The notes beneath the pieces are model-generated. The model had not been told where the DNA came from. It did not search any database and saw only the letters and a list, made by a program, of their open reading frames with translations. The position numbers and the translations under genes were made by a program. From Ancylomarina euxina (GTDB taxonomy: Bacteria; Bacteroidota; Bacteroidia; Bacteroidales; Marinifilaceae): DNA of 64,000 nucleotides. Location of the stretch: positions 1 to 64,000 of the forward strand of contig NZ_QQWG01000011.1 of assembly GCF_003863355.1 (NCBI RefSeq). Direction: 5' to 3'. This document shows, one piece after another, positions 50,812 through 59,676 of this stretch. How positions within the stretch are numbered: the stretch's first letter is position 1; every line of letters starts with the position of its first letter.

Positions 50812-51564
50812 TTAAAGCTCCTTCTTTATCTTTTTAAAAAGATTAGATGCAAACACAAAATTATTTAATGATTGGTTCTCGGTATCAAAGATCTCTTCGC
50901 TTGAACCTTCCCAAGCTTTCACACCTTTATTTATAAAAAGAATCTTCTCGCCTATCTCCATGACGGAATTCATGTCATGCGTATTGATAATCGTGGTCAT
51001 GTTAAATTCCTTGGTGATTTCTTGAATAAGCTTATCAATCAAAATAGCTGTAACCGGATCGAGACCTGAATTAGGCTCATCACAAAACAAATAACTTGGA
51101 TTAAGAGCAATGGCTCTTGCAATGGCTACTCGCTTTTGCATCCCTCCACTTATCTCAGCAGGATACAATTTATGAGCTTTTTTAATATCCACTCTATCCA
51201 AACAAAATTTCACTCGACCAATCTTCTCATCTTCATTCATCTCAGAAAACATATCAAGTGGAAAACGAACATTCTCCTCAACAGATAAAGAATCAAAAAG
51301 TGCTCCTCCTTGAAAGACCATTCCCATTTCCTTACGAATAAGCTTTCTTTCATTAAAATTCATCTGAGTAAAATCTCGATCATCATAATAAACATGGCCA
51401 TTATCCACCTCGTGCAAACCAATGATTGATTTAAGCAAAACCGTTTTACCCGACCCACTCTGTCCAATAATCAGATTTGTTTTACCCGCCTCAAATTGAA
51501 TAGATATATCATCTAAGACTTTCAAATCGCTAAAGGATTTATTGACTTCTTTCAATTCAATCAT
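50812..51564 (-). CDS. ABC transporter ATP-binding protein, MlaF-like
   Basis: IIGQSGSGKTVLLKSIIGLHEVDNGHVYYD...EISGGMQKRVAIARAIALNPSYLFCDEPNSGLDPVTA. Confidence 0.9.
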   Translation of the reverse strand: MIELKEVNKSFSDLKVLDDISIQFEAGKTNLIIGQSGSGKTVLLKSIIGLHEVDNGHVYYDDRDFTQMNFNERKLIRKEMGMVFQGGALFDSLSVEENVRFPLDMFSEMNEDEKIGRVKFCLDRVDIKKAHKLYPAEISGGMQKRVAIARAIALNPSYLFCDEPNSGLDPVTAILIDKLIQEITKEFNMTTIINTHDMNSVMEIGEKILFINKGVKAWEGSSEEIFDTENQSLNNFVFASNLFKKIKKEL

Positions 51565-52301
51565 TTCAATAAAATTTGAGTAAGAATCAGATTAGCAAGT
51601 AGAATAAGAATACTACTATTCACAACAGCTTTAGTACTGGCTTTACCAACTTCTAAAGCACCCCCAGAAACAAAATACCCATAATAAGATGGTATAGAGG
51701 TTATTATAAAAGCAAAGACAAGCGTTTTAATTAAAGAATAAGTTATGTAGTAAGGAATAAAATCATTTTGTACACCATACAAGAAATCAGAAACACTAAC
51801 GACATTTGCAAATGAACTAGCCAATAAACCACCTCCAATACCAACAAAAACACTGAGAATGTATAAGAATGGGTTGATAAAAACGGCAGCTATTATCTTA
51901 GGGAAGATTAAATAACTTGCTGAATTAACCCCCATAATTTCAAGTGCATCAATCTGCTCAGTAACGCGCATAGATCCAATTTCGGAAGCAATATTAGAAC
52001 CCACCTTTCCTGCTAATATTAAACCGACTATTGTAGACGAAAATTCCAGTATCATCGATTCACGAGTGGTATACCCGACTAGGTAGTCTGGTAATAAAGG
52101 ATTCACCAAATTATAGGCTGTTTGAAGACTAATTACAGCACCCATAAATACAGAGATAATAACGACAATACCAACAGAGTTAACACCCAGTTTATATATC
52201 TCTTTGATAATCTGTGCAAAGAACACACGCCCTCTTTCTGGTTTAGAAAAAACCCTATTCAGAAAAAGGATATATTGTCCTATATTTTCAATAATATTCA
52301 T
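51561..52301 (-). CDS. ABC transporter permease, MlaE family
   Basis: GVNSVGIVVIISVFMGAVISLQTAYNLVNPLLPDYLVGYTTRESMILEFSSTIVGLILAGKVGSNIASEIGSMRVTEQIDALEIMGV. Confidence 0.92.
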   Translation of the reverse strand: MNIIENIGQYILFLNRVFSKPERGRVFFAQIIKEIYKLGVNSVGIVVIISVFMGAVISLQTAYNLVNPLLPDYLVGYTTRESMILEFSSTIVGLILAGKVGSNIASEIGSMRVTEQIDALEIMGVNSASYLIFPKIIAAVFINPFLYILSVFVGIGGGLLASSFANVVSVSDFLYGVQNDFIPYYITYSLIKTLVFAFIITSIPSYYGYFVSGGALEVGKASTKAVVNSSILILLANLILTQILLK

Positions 52302-52469
52302 AAGGATTACATTTTATGATAAAAGTAACAATTATCCCTTAATTATCATTAGAATAATAAAAAGCAAACTACATTCAAATCACTGTTTGAAATCAATAAT
52401 TGAATGTGTAAATTTAGAAAAAGCAATTAAGATTAAATATCATTACATAGATATCTAAAACACACAACG

Positions 52470-53552
52470 ATGAATTCAAATATTTACTGCGTCATTATGG
52501 CGGGTGGTATCGGCTCCCGATTTTGGCCACTGAGTAAGAGAGAAAGTCCGAAACAATTTCTTGACATATTAGGTACTGGAAGGACACTTATTCAAATGGC
52601 TTTTGAGCGATTCAGTTCTGTTTGCCCACAAGAAAACTACTATATCGTAACCAACGAGGATTACAAAGACTTGGTTTTGGAACAGCTTCCTATGCTTAAT
52701 CCTGAACAAGTGCTACTTGAACCTATCATGCGAAACACTGCTCCTTGCATAGCCTTTGCCAATTACAAAATAAAACAACGAGATAAAAATGCTCGTATAA
52801 TAATCTCACCTGCAGATCATCTAATCACAAACGAAACGGAATTTTTAAATGTGATTAACGAGGGTTTAAACTATGTAAACAATACCGATAAACTCCTAAC
52901 TCTTGGTTTAAAACCTAATCGCCCAGAGACTGGATATGGCTATATACAGGTAGAGAATAAGATCCTAGATTTGGGTATTTCAAAAGTTAAGACCTTTACA
53001 GAAAAACCAAATTTAGAACTTGCTAAACTCTTTGTAGGCTCAGGAGATTTTTTCTGGAACTCCGGAATTTTTATTTGGTCACTTTCAGCAATCGATGCAG
53101 CTTTTAAAGACTACTTACCTGATATAGAAAGTCTATTTTCATCGGGGGAAAATATTTCAGATGAAGCTTCTGAAAAGGAATTCATCGACAAGATATACCC
53201 AGAATGTCCAAACATCTCAATCGACTATGGCATACTTGAAAAGTCTGATAAAGTTTATGTATTCTGTGCTGATTTTGGTTGGTCTGATCTTGGAACCTGG
53301 GGATCACTTTATATTAGATCAAACAAAGATGAAGCAGGAAATGTGGTTCAAGGCGATAATGTCATGCTTTATGATTCTGAAAACTGCTTAATTAATGTTC
53401 CGAAGGAAAAGCTTGTCGTTGTTCAGGGAATAAATGATTATATCATTGTTGATAGTGAAGACACCCTACTCATCTGCAAAAAAGAAAACGAACAAGACAT
53501 TAAAACATTTATTGGTGACCTTAAAGTCTCCCAAAGGAATAAGTTTATTTAA
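52470..53552 (+). CDS. manC: Mannose-1-phosphate guanylyltransferase
   Basis: VIMAGGIGSRFWPLSKRESPKQFLDILGTGRTLIQMAFERF...EPIMRNTAPCIAFA...FTEKPNLELA...NSGIFIW. Confidence 0.92.
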   Translation: MNSNIYCVIMAGGIGSRFWPLSKRESPKQFLDILGTGRTLIQMAFERFSSVCPQENYYIVTNEDYKDLVLEQLPMLNPEQVLLEPIMRNTAPCIAFANYKIKQRDKNARIIISPADHLITNETEFLNVINEGLNYVNNTDKLLTLGLKPNRPETGYGYIQVENKILDLGISKVKTFTEKPNLELAKLFVGSGDFFWNSGIFIWSLSAIDAAFKDYLPDIESLFSSGENISDEASEKEFIDKIYPECPNISIDYGILEKSDKVYVFCADFGWSDLGTWGSLYIRSNKDEAGNVVQGDNVMLYDSENCLINVPKEKLVVVQGINDYIIVDSEDTLLICKKENEQDIKTFIGDLKVSQRNKFI

Positions 53553-53553
53553 T

Positions 53554-53582
53554 AAAAAAGGAGCCTTAAGGCTCCTTTTTTT
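53554..53582. terminator. Bidirectional terminator between convergent manC and gldN
   Basis: AAAAAAGGAGCCTTAAGGCTCCTTTTTTT palindrome. Confidence 0.85.
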
Positions 53583-53595
53583 GTTTTATAATATC

Positions 53596-54444
53596 TTAAT
53601 ATTCCCAAAAATCGTGTTCCATATTTAAAAGATCATTTTTAATCTTTTCTGATTCTAACATGGTTTGAAGACCTACAGTATATGATTCAATTGGTCTATT
53701 ATCATGTACATTTGAAACCTGGTTGATATAACTTGAAAAACGTCTCTTCATGAACAAATCATCATACGAGAATCTTCGAGCATCATTAAATGGATTAAAC
53801 ACTTCATGAGTCGCTAACAATTGTCTAGCCTCAGGGAAGAAAATCCAAAACATTTTCTTTTTACGTAAACCATCAAGTTCTGAATCACCTTCTTTCACAT
53901 ACTCACGAATAGGCATTAAACCAATAATTCTAACCTGTAAAGTAGAACTCTGCTTATCAAACAACCACTGTTCCTTTACTAAGTATTTGGTCACCTCATT
54001 AGTATTCACCGATCTTGGAACAATTTTAGTCTCCATCAGACCTGTTTCTCTATTGGGTTGTCTAATCGTATCAACACCAGCTCCAAATTTTGCTTGAATA
54101 TCCTCGATGCTCAATGGTGTCGTAAACTCATCATCCTCTGTATCATAAGCTGTCAAACCCTCGTTCTCAATTCCAAACATCAGAAGATCGATCAAACTGT
54201 ATCTATCATCCATGGGTCGTGTCGGATAATACATAGGTTGATTCATCTTTTCGCGTAAATTGATGACACGCCAAACCAATTTCGAAAAAATAACATCTGC
54301 CTCACGTATGTGAGCATATGGAATTGGTCTCTCATTCTTAGTATGATCCTTAGAATAAATACTAGTAGGAGTTGTCTGTGCTTTCGATTGAGAAAAGCTT
54401 CCCATTATGATTAAACCGACTAATAAAAATACAATCCTTTTCAT
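53596..54444 (-). CDS. gldN: Type IX secretion/gliding motility protein GldN (PorN)
   Basis: IREADVIFSKLVWRVINLREKMNQPMYYPTRPMDDRYSLIDLL...VKEQWLFDKQSSTLQVRIIGLMPI. Start at MKRIVFL preferred over the track start at 54498. Confidence 0.93.
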   Translation of the reverse strand: MKRIVFLLVGLIIMGSFSQSKAQTTPTSIYSKDHTKNERPIPYAHIREADVIFSKLVWRVINLREKMNQPMYYPTRPMDDRYSLIDLLMFGIENEGLTAYDTEDDEFTTPLSIEDIQAKFGAGVDTIRQPNRETGLMETKIVPRSVNTNEVTKYLVKEQWLFDKQSSTLQVRIIGLMPIREYVKEGDSELDGLRKKKMFWIFFPEARQLLATHEVFNPFNDARRFSYDDLFMKRRFSSYINQVSNVHDNRPIESYTVGLQTMLESEKIKNDLLNMEHDFWEY

Positions 54445-54561
54445 CCGTAAATAATTTATATGTCCAAGGCAGATTGCTACTCCTTTTAAATAGAGCAAGC
54501 GATCTAATTCTAGATTAACTCGATTAAATAAACCGATAATATTTTAATATCCCGTTGAGAA

Positions 54562-56115
54562 TTATTGAACTCTAAACGATATTGTAGGAAGATTTCGGAT
54601 TGAACCATCTGGTCCAACAGCCTTAATGTCCTCAATATAAACTTTTTGTTTCTTTCTTAAGCCCTTTAGCAACTTAATTTGAGTTGGCGTAAAATAGTCT
54701 GAATCTGATTTTTCATCCCTTGTAAATCCTTTTACCTGAGTTGAAACCGTAAAACTTTTTATTTTAAATTTCAGATCAAAATCAAAACCATCCATAACTG
54801 CATCTACACCAGTTTGCATAGCCAAAAGGTTCCCATTGATTGATCCTCCGTTTTTACCAGCAACCATGGCAACTGGATCAGGAATAGGTTTTACTCTAAA
54901 CTCCACAGATTTAAGAGGACGCCATTTACCTTCTAGTCTTCCCTCTACCAAAACATTAGCAGCTTTCCCAACAACTTTAGGTTTTGCAATGTAACCTTTA
55001 CCTTCTTTAATCAACACACCGTTATCAATAGTAGCTCTTAAATTATCCATCGTAAAACCAGGTGCAGATACACTAACAGGATTATCAACACCAGAATAAA
55101 ATACGTTCATTTTAGTTGGGGAAACAACTACCTGAGGCTCACTAACGATATATTCCGCTTCAAATGGATAGTCTCTTGTTTCTCCTGATGGTGTGGTATA
55201 ATGAACAACTCCACCCCAAGATTTCTGCCCTAATTCATTTTCCTTACGAGTATAAATTCCTCTTCTAGATGCAGGATCAAAATTCTTAATTTCACCACCA
55301 CCTGTAAGAGTAATTTTAGGGTTTTGAGTAGTATCACTAGCTGCCAAGAAGACCTCAGCTTCATACGCATCACCTTTCAATACAAAGTTTGATTTGGCAA
55401 TCACTTGAGCTTTCAACTTATTAAAAGGGAATGACTCAGCTTCAATCTGATTAAATAAATATTTAACAGCATCAGATTCTACCGATCGAATATCTGTTTG
55501 AAGTTTAGACAAAAGTGTAATAGCACCTGCCAACGGAATATGTGCAAATTGCAGAGATTCCCACGAATAAGCTGGATCACCAGCTTTTTTCTTTGGAGGA
55601 TCATCCGTATTTAAGGTCGCAGCAATAGAGTGTTTAAACAAACTATCTTTCTCTGGAATCAATTCCAAAATATGCTCTCGAAAATCTCTAACTTGCTTTT
55701 TTAAAACTTTCCCTTTGCCACCAACGATCATAAGTTGAGCCGCAACATCAATATTATCTTTCTTTTGAATACTATCTATACGACCTTCTGGGCCATCAGC
55801 AATCTTAACTAACTTAACCTTGTAATCTTGTAATTCCTTACACAAATCGTTTGATAAATCTTGTATCACCATTGCCTTGTCATAGGAAGGTTTTACCTTT
55901 ATTGTATTGGCATCTAAGGCTCTTTTGAATTCACCATAAATCATTTGGTTTTTCTGTTCGAAAGTTCGAACCGTTTTGGCTAAACCATTATCAATTATAG
56001 TAAAAGCATCCAATACCTCATTAGATACATTTATAGCCAACATTGCTGTCAGGAATAAATACATCATTCCAATCATTTTCTGCCGTGGTGTCTCTTTACA
56101 ATTCGATGCTCCCAT
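54562..56115 (-). CDS. gldM: Type IX secretion/gliding motility protein GldM (PorM)
   Basis: ETPRQKMIGMMYLFLTAMLAINVSNEVLDAFTIIDNGL...; upstream of gldN. Confidence 0.95.
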   Translation of the reverse strand: MGASNCKETPRQKMIGMMYLFLTAMLAINVSNEVLDAFTIIDNGLAKTVRTFEQKNQMIYGEFKRALDANTIKVKPSYDKAMVIQDLSNDLCKELQDYKVKLVKIADGPEGRIDSIQKKDNIDVAAQLMIVGGKGKVLKKQVRDFREHILELIPEKDSLFKHSIAATLNTDDPPKKKAGDPAYSWESLQFAHIPLAGAITLLSKLQTDIRSVESDAVKYLFNQIEAESFPFNKLKAQVIAKSNFVLKGDAYEAEVFLAASDTTQNPKITLTGGGEIKNFDPASRRGIYTRKENELGQKSWGGVVHYTTPSGETRDYPFEAEYIVSEPQVVVSPTKMNVFYSGVDNPVSVSAPGFTMDNLRATIDNGVLIKEGKGYIAKPKVVGKAANVLVEGRLEGKWRPLKSVEFRVKPIPDPVAMVAGKNGGSINGNLLAMQTGVDAVMDGFDFDLKFKIKSFTVSTQVKGFTRDEKSDSDYFTPTQIKLLKGLRKKQKVYIEDIKAVGPDGSIRNLPTISFRVQ

Positions 56116-56144
56116 ATTAGCTTAAATAGAAAACTTAGTCAATA

Positions 56145-57092
56145 TTAATTTTTATTCTTACTAATATCTAAAGCACTCAGCATATTGCCATACACTGAAT
56201 TCAATGCAGATAAACGGTCATTCAAAGCTTCAGTTTCCTGACGATATATCTTTGTATTATCAAGAGTCACATTAAGGTTTTCAACTATTTCATTAAAATT
56301 ATCCTGAACTCTTCTTCCTTCTTCAATCTGTTCATTCGAATGTTTTAATTGCAATTCAAACACAGAATTTAGAGATGCCAATTTTTCATTAAGACTGGAC
56401 ATCGATTCTGCATAACTCTTACCACTTTCGGTGATATGTGAAAAATTTCCGTTTAAACTAGATTTAAAATCTTCGTAAGTATTCAATAACTGATCTCCTG
56501 ATTCTTGAACCCTATCAGAGAATTCTTGACCATTACTTGAGATTGTCGAAGCCAATTGGCTATATGACTGACTCAATTGTGTCGCCGATTCTGATATATT
56601 TTGAGAAGAAGAATTATAAGAGTCAGAAAGAACGCTTACTGATTCACTGGCATTTCTAAGAGTTTCTATATATCCCTCGGTGGCTACAGCTGCTTCCGAC
56701 ATATCCGAAATACGCTCTGCGGCATCAGAAAGCTTACCTAAACCTTGACTCAAATTGGATAGCTTATTTGAATCAATGCTCACATTCTCTAAGAATGATT
56801 GCAATTCGTCTAAACCTTCAACCTGAAGGCCTCCTGCTCTTTCTCTAGGATCTAAACCAATCAGCTCAGGATAAACTAAACTCCAATCTGGCTCTTCATG
56901 TGGTGGCTCAAAAGCCGAAAAGAAAAAGATGATTACCTCCGTAAGCATACCTACAGTAAGCAATGTTCCAGCATGATTCCAGTGTTGAATTTTGAAAAGA
57001 GCCCCTAGTAAAACTACAGACGCACCCCAACCGTACACATAGCCCATAAATCTTTTCCACCTAGGCGATTCAACTATTTCGGTAATATTCAT
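56145..57092 (-). CDS. gldL: Type IX secretion/gliding motility protein GldL (PorL)
   Basis: KRFMGYVYGWGASVVLLGALFKIQHWNHAGTLLTVGMLTEVIIFFFSAFEPPHEEPDW. Confidence 0.95.
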   Translation of the reverse strand: MNITEIVESPRWKRFMGYVYGWGASVVLLGALFKIQHWNHAGTLLTVGMLTEVIIFFFSAFEPPHEEPDWSLVYPELIGLDPRERAGGLQVEGLDELQSFLENVSIDSNKLSNLSQGLGKLSDAAERISDMSEAAVATEGYIETLRNASESVSVLSDSYNSSSQNISESATQLSQSYSQLASTISSNGQEFSDRVQESGDQLLNTYEDFKSSLNGNFSHITESGKSYAESMSSLNEKLASLNSVFELQLKHSNEQIEEGRRVQDNFNEIVENLNVTLDNTKIYRQETEALNDRLSALNSVYGNMLSALDISKNKN

Positions 57093-57123
57093 AATAACTT
57101 ATTTAGGATATTATTATTTACAA

Positions 57124-58458
57124 TTATTTTACGTGACGTGTACGAACACATCTAAAACCAATAAATGATTTAGCAGTATCTTGATATTCATAACTAGAAA
57201 CACCACACTGAAGGAAATATCCAACATCTTTCCATGATCCACCTCTTACAACTTTTCTCTTTAGAGCTGGAGGATCATTGGGTAGTGCATTATATTGATA
57301 GTTGGGATTCATATCGTGAGTAAAGCTATATGCCGACTCTGCATATACTGCGGAAGTCCACTCAGCAACATTACCAGCCATATCGTAAAGACCATATCCA
57401 TTGGGCTCATAAGTTCCAACACGTAAAGTTACAAATCCACCATCGTCAACATAATTACCTCTTAATGGTTTAAAGTTGGCCAAAAAGCATCCTTTTTCAT
57501 TACGAGTATAATCTCCACCCCATGGGTATAGGTTTAAAGAAATACCTCCTCGGGCAGCGTACTCCCACTCGGTCTCTGTTGGTAGGCGGTATTCCGGAAC
57601 AGGATATTTCCCATTTTTCCTTAAAGCTGAGTTGTGAAATTCAGTTCTCCAACGGCAGAATGCACGAGCTTGTTTCCAACTAACACCTACTACAGGATAG
57701 TCATCAAAAGATGGATGCCAGAAATATTGTTCAGCTAAAGGTTCATTATAGGAATAAGTAAAGTCATGAATCCAACTTAAAGTATCAGGATAAATATTCA
57801 AAGATTCTTTAATGATAAAAGACGACCTGTCTTCTATACTCTTTCGTCCGCCTTGGTAGTCATCAACTAAACCATCATATTCTCCCGTTTCACTATTGTA
57901 ACGGTTCGACAAACGAGCAGCTTGTTTAAAATCAACCCATTGAAAAGAAAAAACCAATTTTCGGGCATCAATTTCTTTTCTACTAGAGAATCTTTCATTC
58001 TCTGGCACGTACATTTCTTCAAGAAGTTCAGAATATTCTTCGTTATCCCACTCAATTTCTTTGTCCCAATTAAGTGTTGGTGGTTCAATTAAATTACCAT
58101 TCTCATCTTCAGAATTCAAGAATTCTTCAAATTGCTCACCTAATTTGGTTCTAGCTATAGAATCACGTACCCACTCAACAAACTGACGGTACTCATTATT
58201 AGTAATCTCTGTTTCATCCATCCAAAAAGCGCCGATAGAAACACGTTTCGATTGAGAATTTAATGCCCAGGTTGCATCCTGATCATTGATACCCTGAGTA
58301 AAACTTCCACTAGGAATAAGAACCATACCATGTGGAATAGGTTCCATATATTTCCCTCTTTGAGAAGCTCCGACCAATTCGCCGCCTTCGTTTCTACGAC
58401 CACAGCTAGACAATCCTAACAGAAAAACAACTCCGATAAATACAACAAGTTTATTCAT
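57124..58458 (-). CDS. gldK: Type IX secretion/gliding lipoprotein GldK (PorK), FGE-sulfatase-like
   Basis: LSSCGRRNEGGELVGASQRGKYMEPIPHGMVLIPSGSFTQGIND...FWMDETEITNNEYRQFVEWV...GYGLYDMAGNVAEWTSAVY...VRGGSWKD. Start at MNKLVVF preferred. Confidence 0.95.
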   Translation of the reverse strand: MNKLVVFIGVVFLLGLSSCGRRNEGGELVGASQRGKYMEPIPHGMVLIPSGSFTQGINDQDATWALNSQSKRVSIGAFWMDETEITNNEYRQFVEWVRDSIARTKLGEQFEEFLNSEDENGNLIEPPTLNWDKEIEWDNEEYSELLEEMYVPENERFSSRKEIDARKLVFSFQWVDFKQAARLSNRYNSETGEYDGLVDDYQGGRKSIEDRSSFIIKESLNIYPDTLSWIHDFTYSYNEPLAEQYFWHPSFDDYPVVGVSWKQARAFCRWRTEFHNSALRKNGKYPVPEYRLPTETEWEYAARGGISLNLYPWGGDYTRNEKGCFLANFKPLRGNYVDDGGFVTLRVGTYEPNGYGLYDMAGNVAEWTSAVYAESAYSFTHDMNPNYQYNALPNDPPALKRKVVRGGSWKDVGYFLQCGVSSYEYQDTAKSFIGFRCVRTRHVK

Positions 58459-58503
58459 AACTCTATGATTCGTGCTATGCACTGATTTTTAATACATTTT
58501 CTT

Positions 58504-59421
58504 CTACAAAAAGCGAATACTCTTATATTTTTGCTTCCGCTTAATTAGACTCGGTGTAAAATGATAAGCCAACATAAATTCTAATGATGGCTTTTTTATA
58601 TCTGATACAGAAACATCATAAGCAACACCTATATCTAATCCATTCTTTAATAAAATTCCTACTAAAAAAACAAAAGCGTCGTCTACTCTATAGGAAACGC
58701 CACCACGGTATTTTTTATTGTATACAACATTCGTATTGATATCATATTGTGTACTTATCGCATCCGTTTTAACAAAAAACGATGGTATAATATCAATCTG
58801 GTAGTTCAAAGCATGCTTATAACCACCCATAAAATAACAATGCCTATACAAATAGGTTCCAAGACTTTCATTATAAGCCACGTTTGGCTTATTAATATGA
58901 GTTGTTGATGCTCCTAAATATAATGATTTACTTCTATAATAGAAGCCTACGCCTGCATCAAAAACCATTTTACTTGCGTCAATACTTCCTCCATTTAAAA
59001 GAACATCTCCATCATCCAAAGCTTCCCACTCTCCTTTTAATGCATTATTTTGTAATCCAACACTTAATCCAGCATTCAAAATACCCTTAAATATTTTAAA
59101 CTGATAAGCGTATTGAAACTTAATATTGGTTTTATTTTCAATACCCAACTTATCACTCATTACTGTTAAACCCAGGCCATGCATTCTACTTCCGATTTTC
59201 AATGGAATATTTCCGTTAAAAGCCGTAGACACAGGAGCATCATCAAAGCCTATCCATTGCTGGCGGTTAATAATAGATCCTGTCATTTCTTCACCAACTC
59301 CTGCAAATGCAGGATTAAAAGTGAGTAAGTTATACATGTTCTGACTGAACTGAGGATCTTGCTGAGCTTTTGAAACTATACTTATCCCGACAGCCAATAT
59401 GATGAAAAATATCCTTCTCAT
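58504..59421 (-). CDS. PorP/SprF family type IX secretion membrane protein
   Basis: QDPQFSQNMYNLLTFNPAFAGVGEEMTGSIINRQQWIGFDDAPVSTAFNGNIPL; upstream of gldK. Confidence 0.94.
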   Translation of the reverse strand: MRRIFFIILAVGISIVSKAQQDPQFSQNMYNLLTFNPAFAGVGEEMTGSIINRQQWIGFDDAPVSTAFNGNIPLKIGSRMHGLGLTVMSDKLGIENKTNIKFQYAYQFKIFKGILNAGLSVGLQNNALKGEWEALDDGDVLLNGGSIDASKMVFDAGVGFYYRSKSLYLGASTTHINKPNVAYNESLGTYLYRHCYFMGGYKHALNYQIDIIPSFFVKTDAISTQYDINTNVVYNKKYRGGVSYRVDDAFVFLVGILLKNGLDIGVAYDVSVSDIKKPSLEFMLAYHFTPSLIKRKQKYKSIRFL

Positions 59422-59618
59422 AAATAGAAACAGATTCTGTACTAATGATAATCTGGTTTGTTGTAAAGTAAGCAATAATATTCATCTTATACAAGCTTCA
59501 TCAAAGTAACCGATACATTAGTCAAACAAAACACATATTTTACATTCAAACAAGCTAGATATAAAATTACAATTTTCTGGAAATTCATCGTATTTATTCG
59601 CAATTAAATTCAAAAAAA

Positions 59619-59650
59619 AAGAATCCAACGAAATATTTCGTTGGATTCTT
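59619..59650. terminator. Terminator downstream of topA
   Basis: AAGAATCCAACGAAATATTTCGTTGGATTCTT palindrome. Confidence 0.8.
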
Positions 59651-59676
59651 GAATTATAAAAAATTGATTCAAAAGA

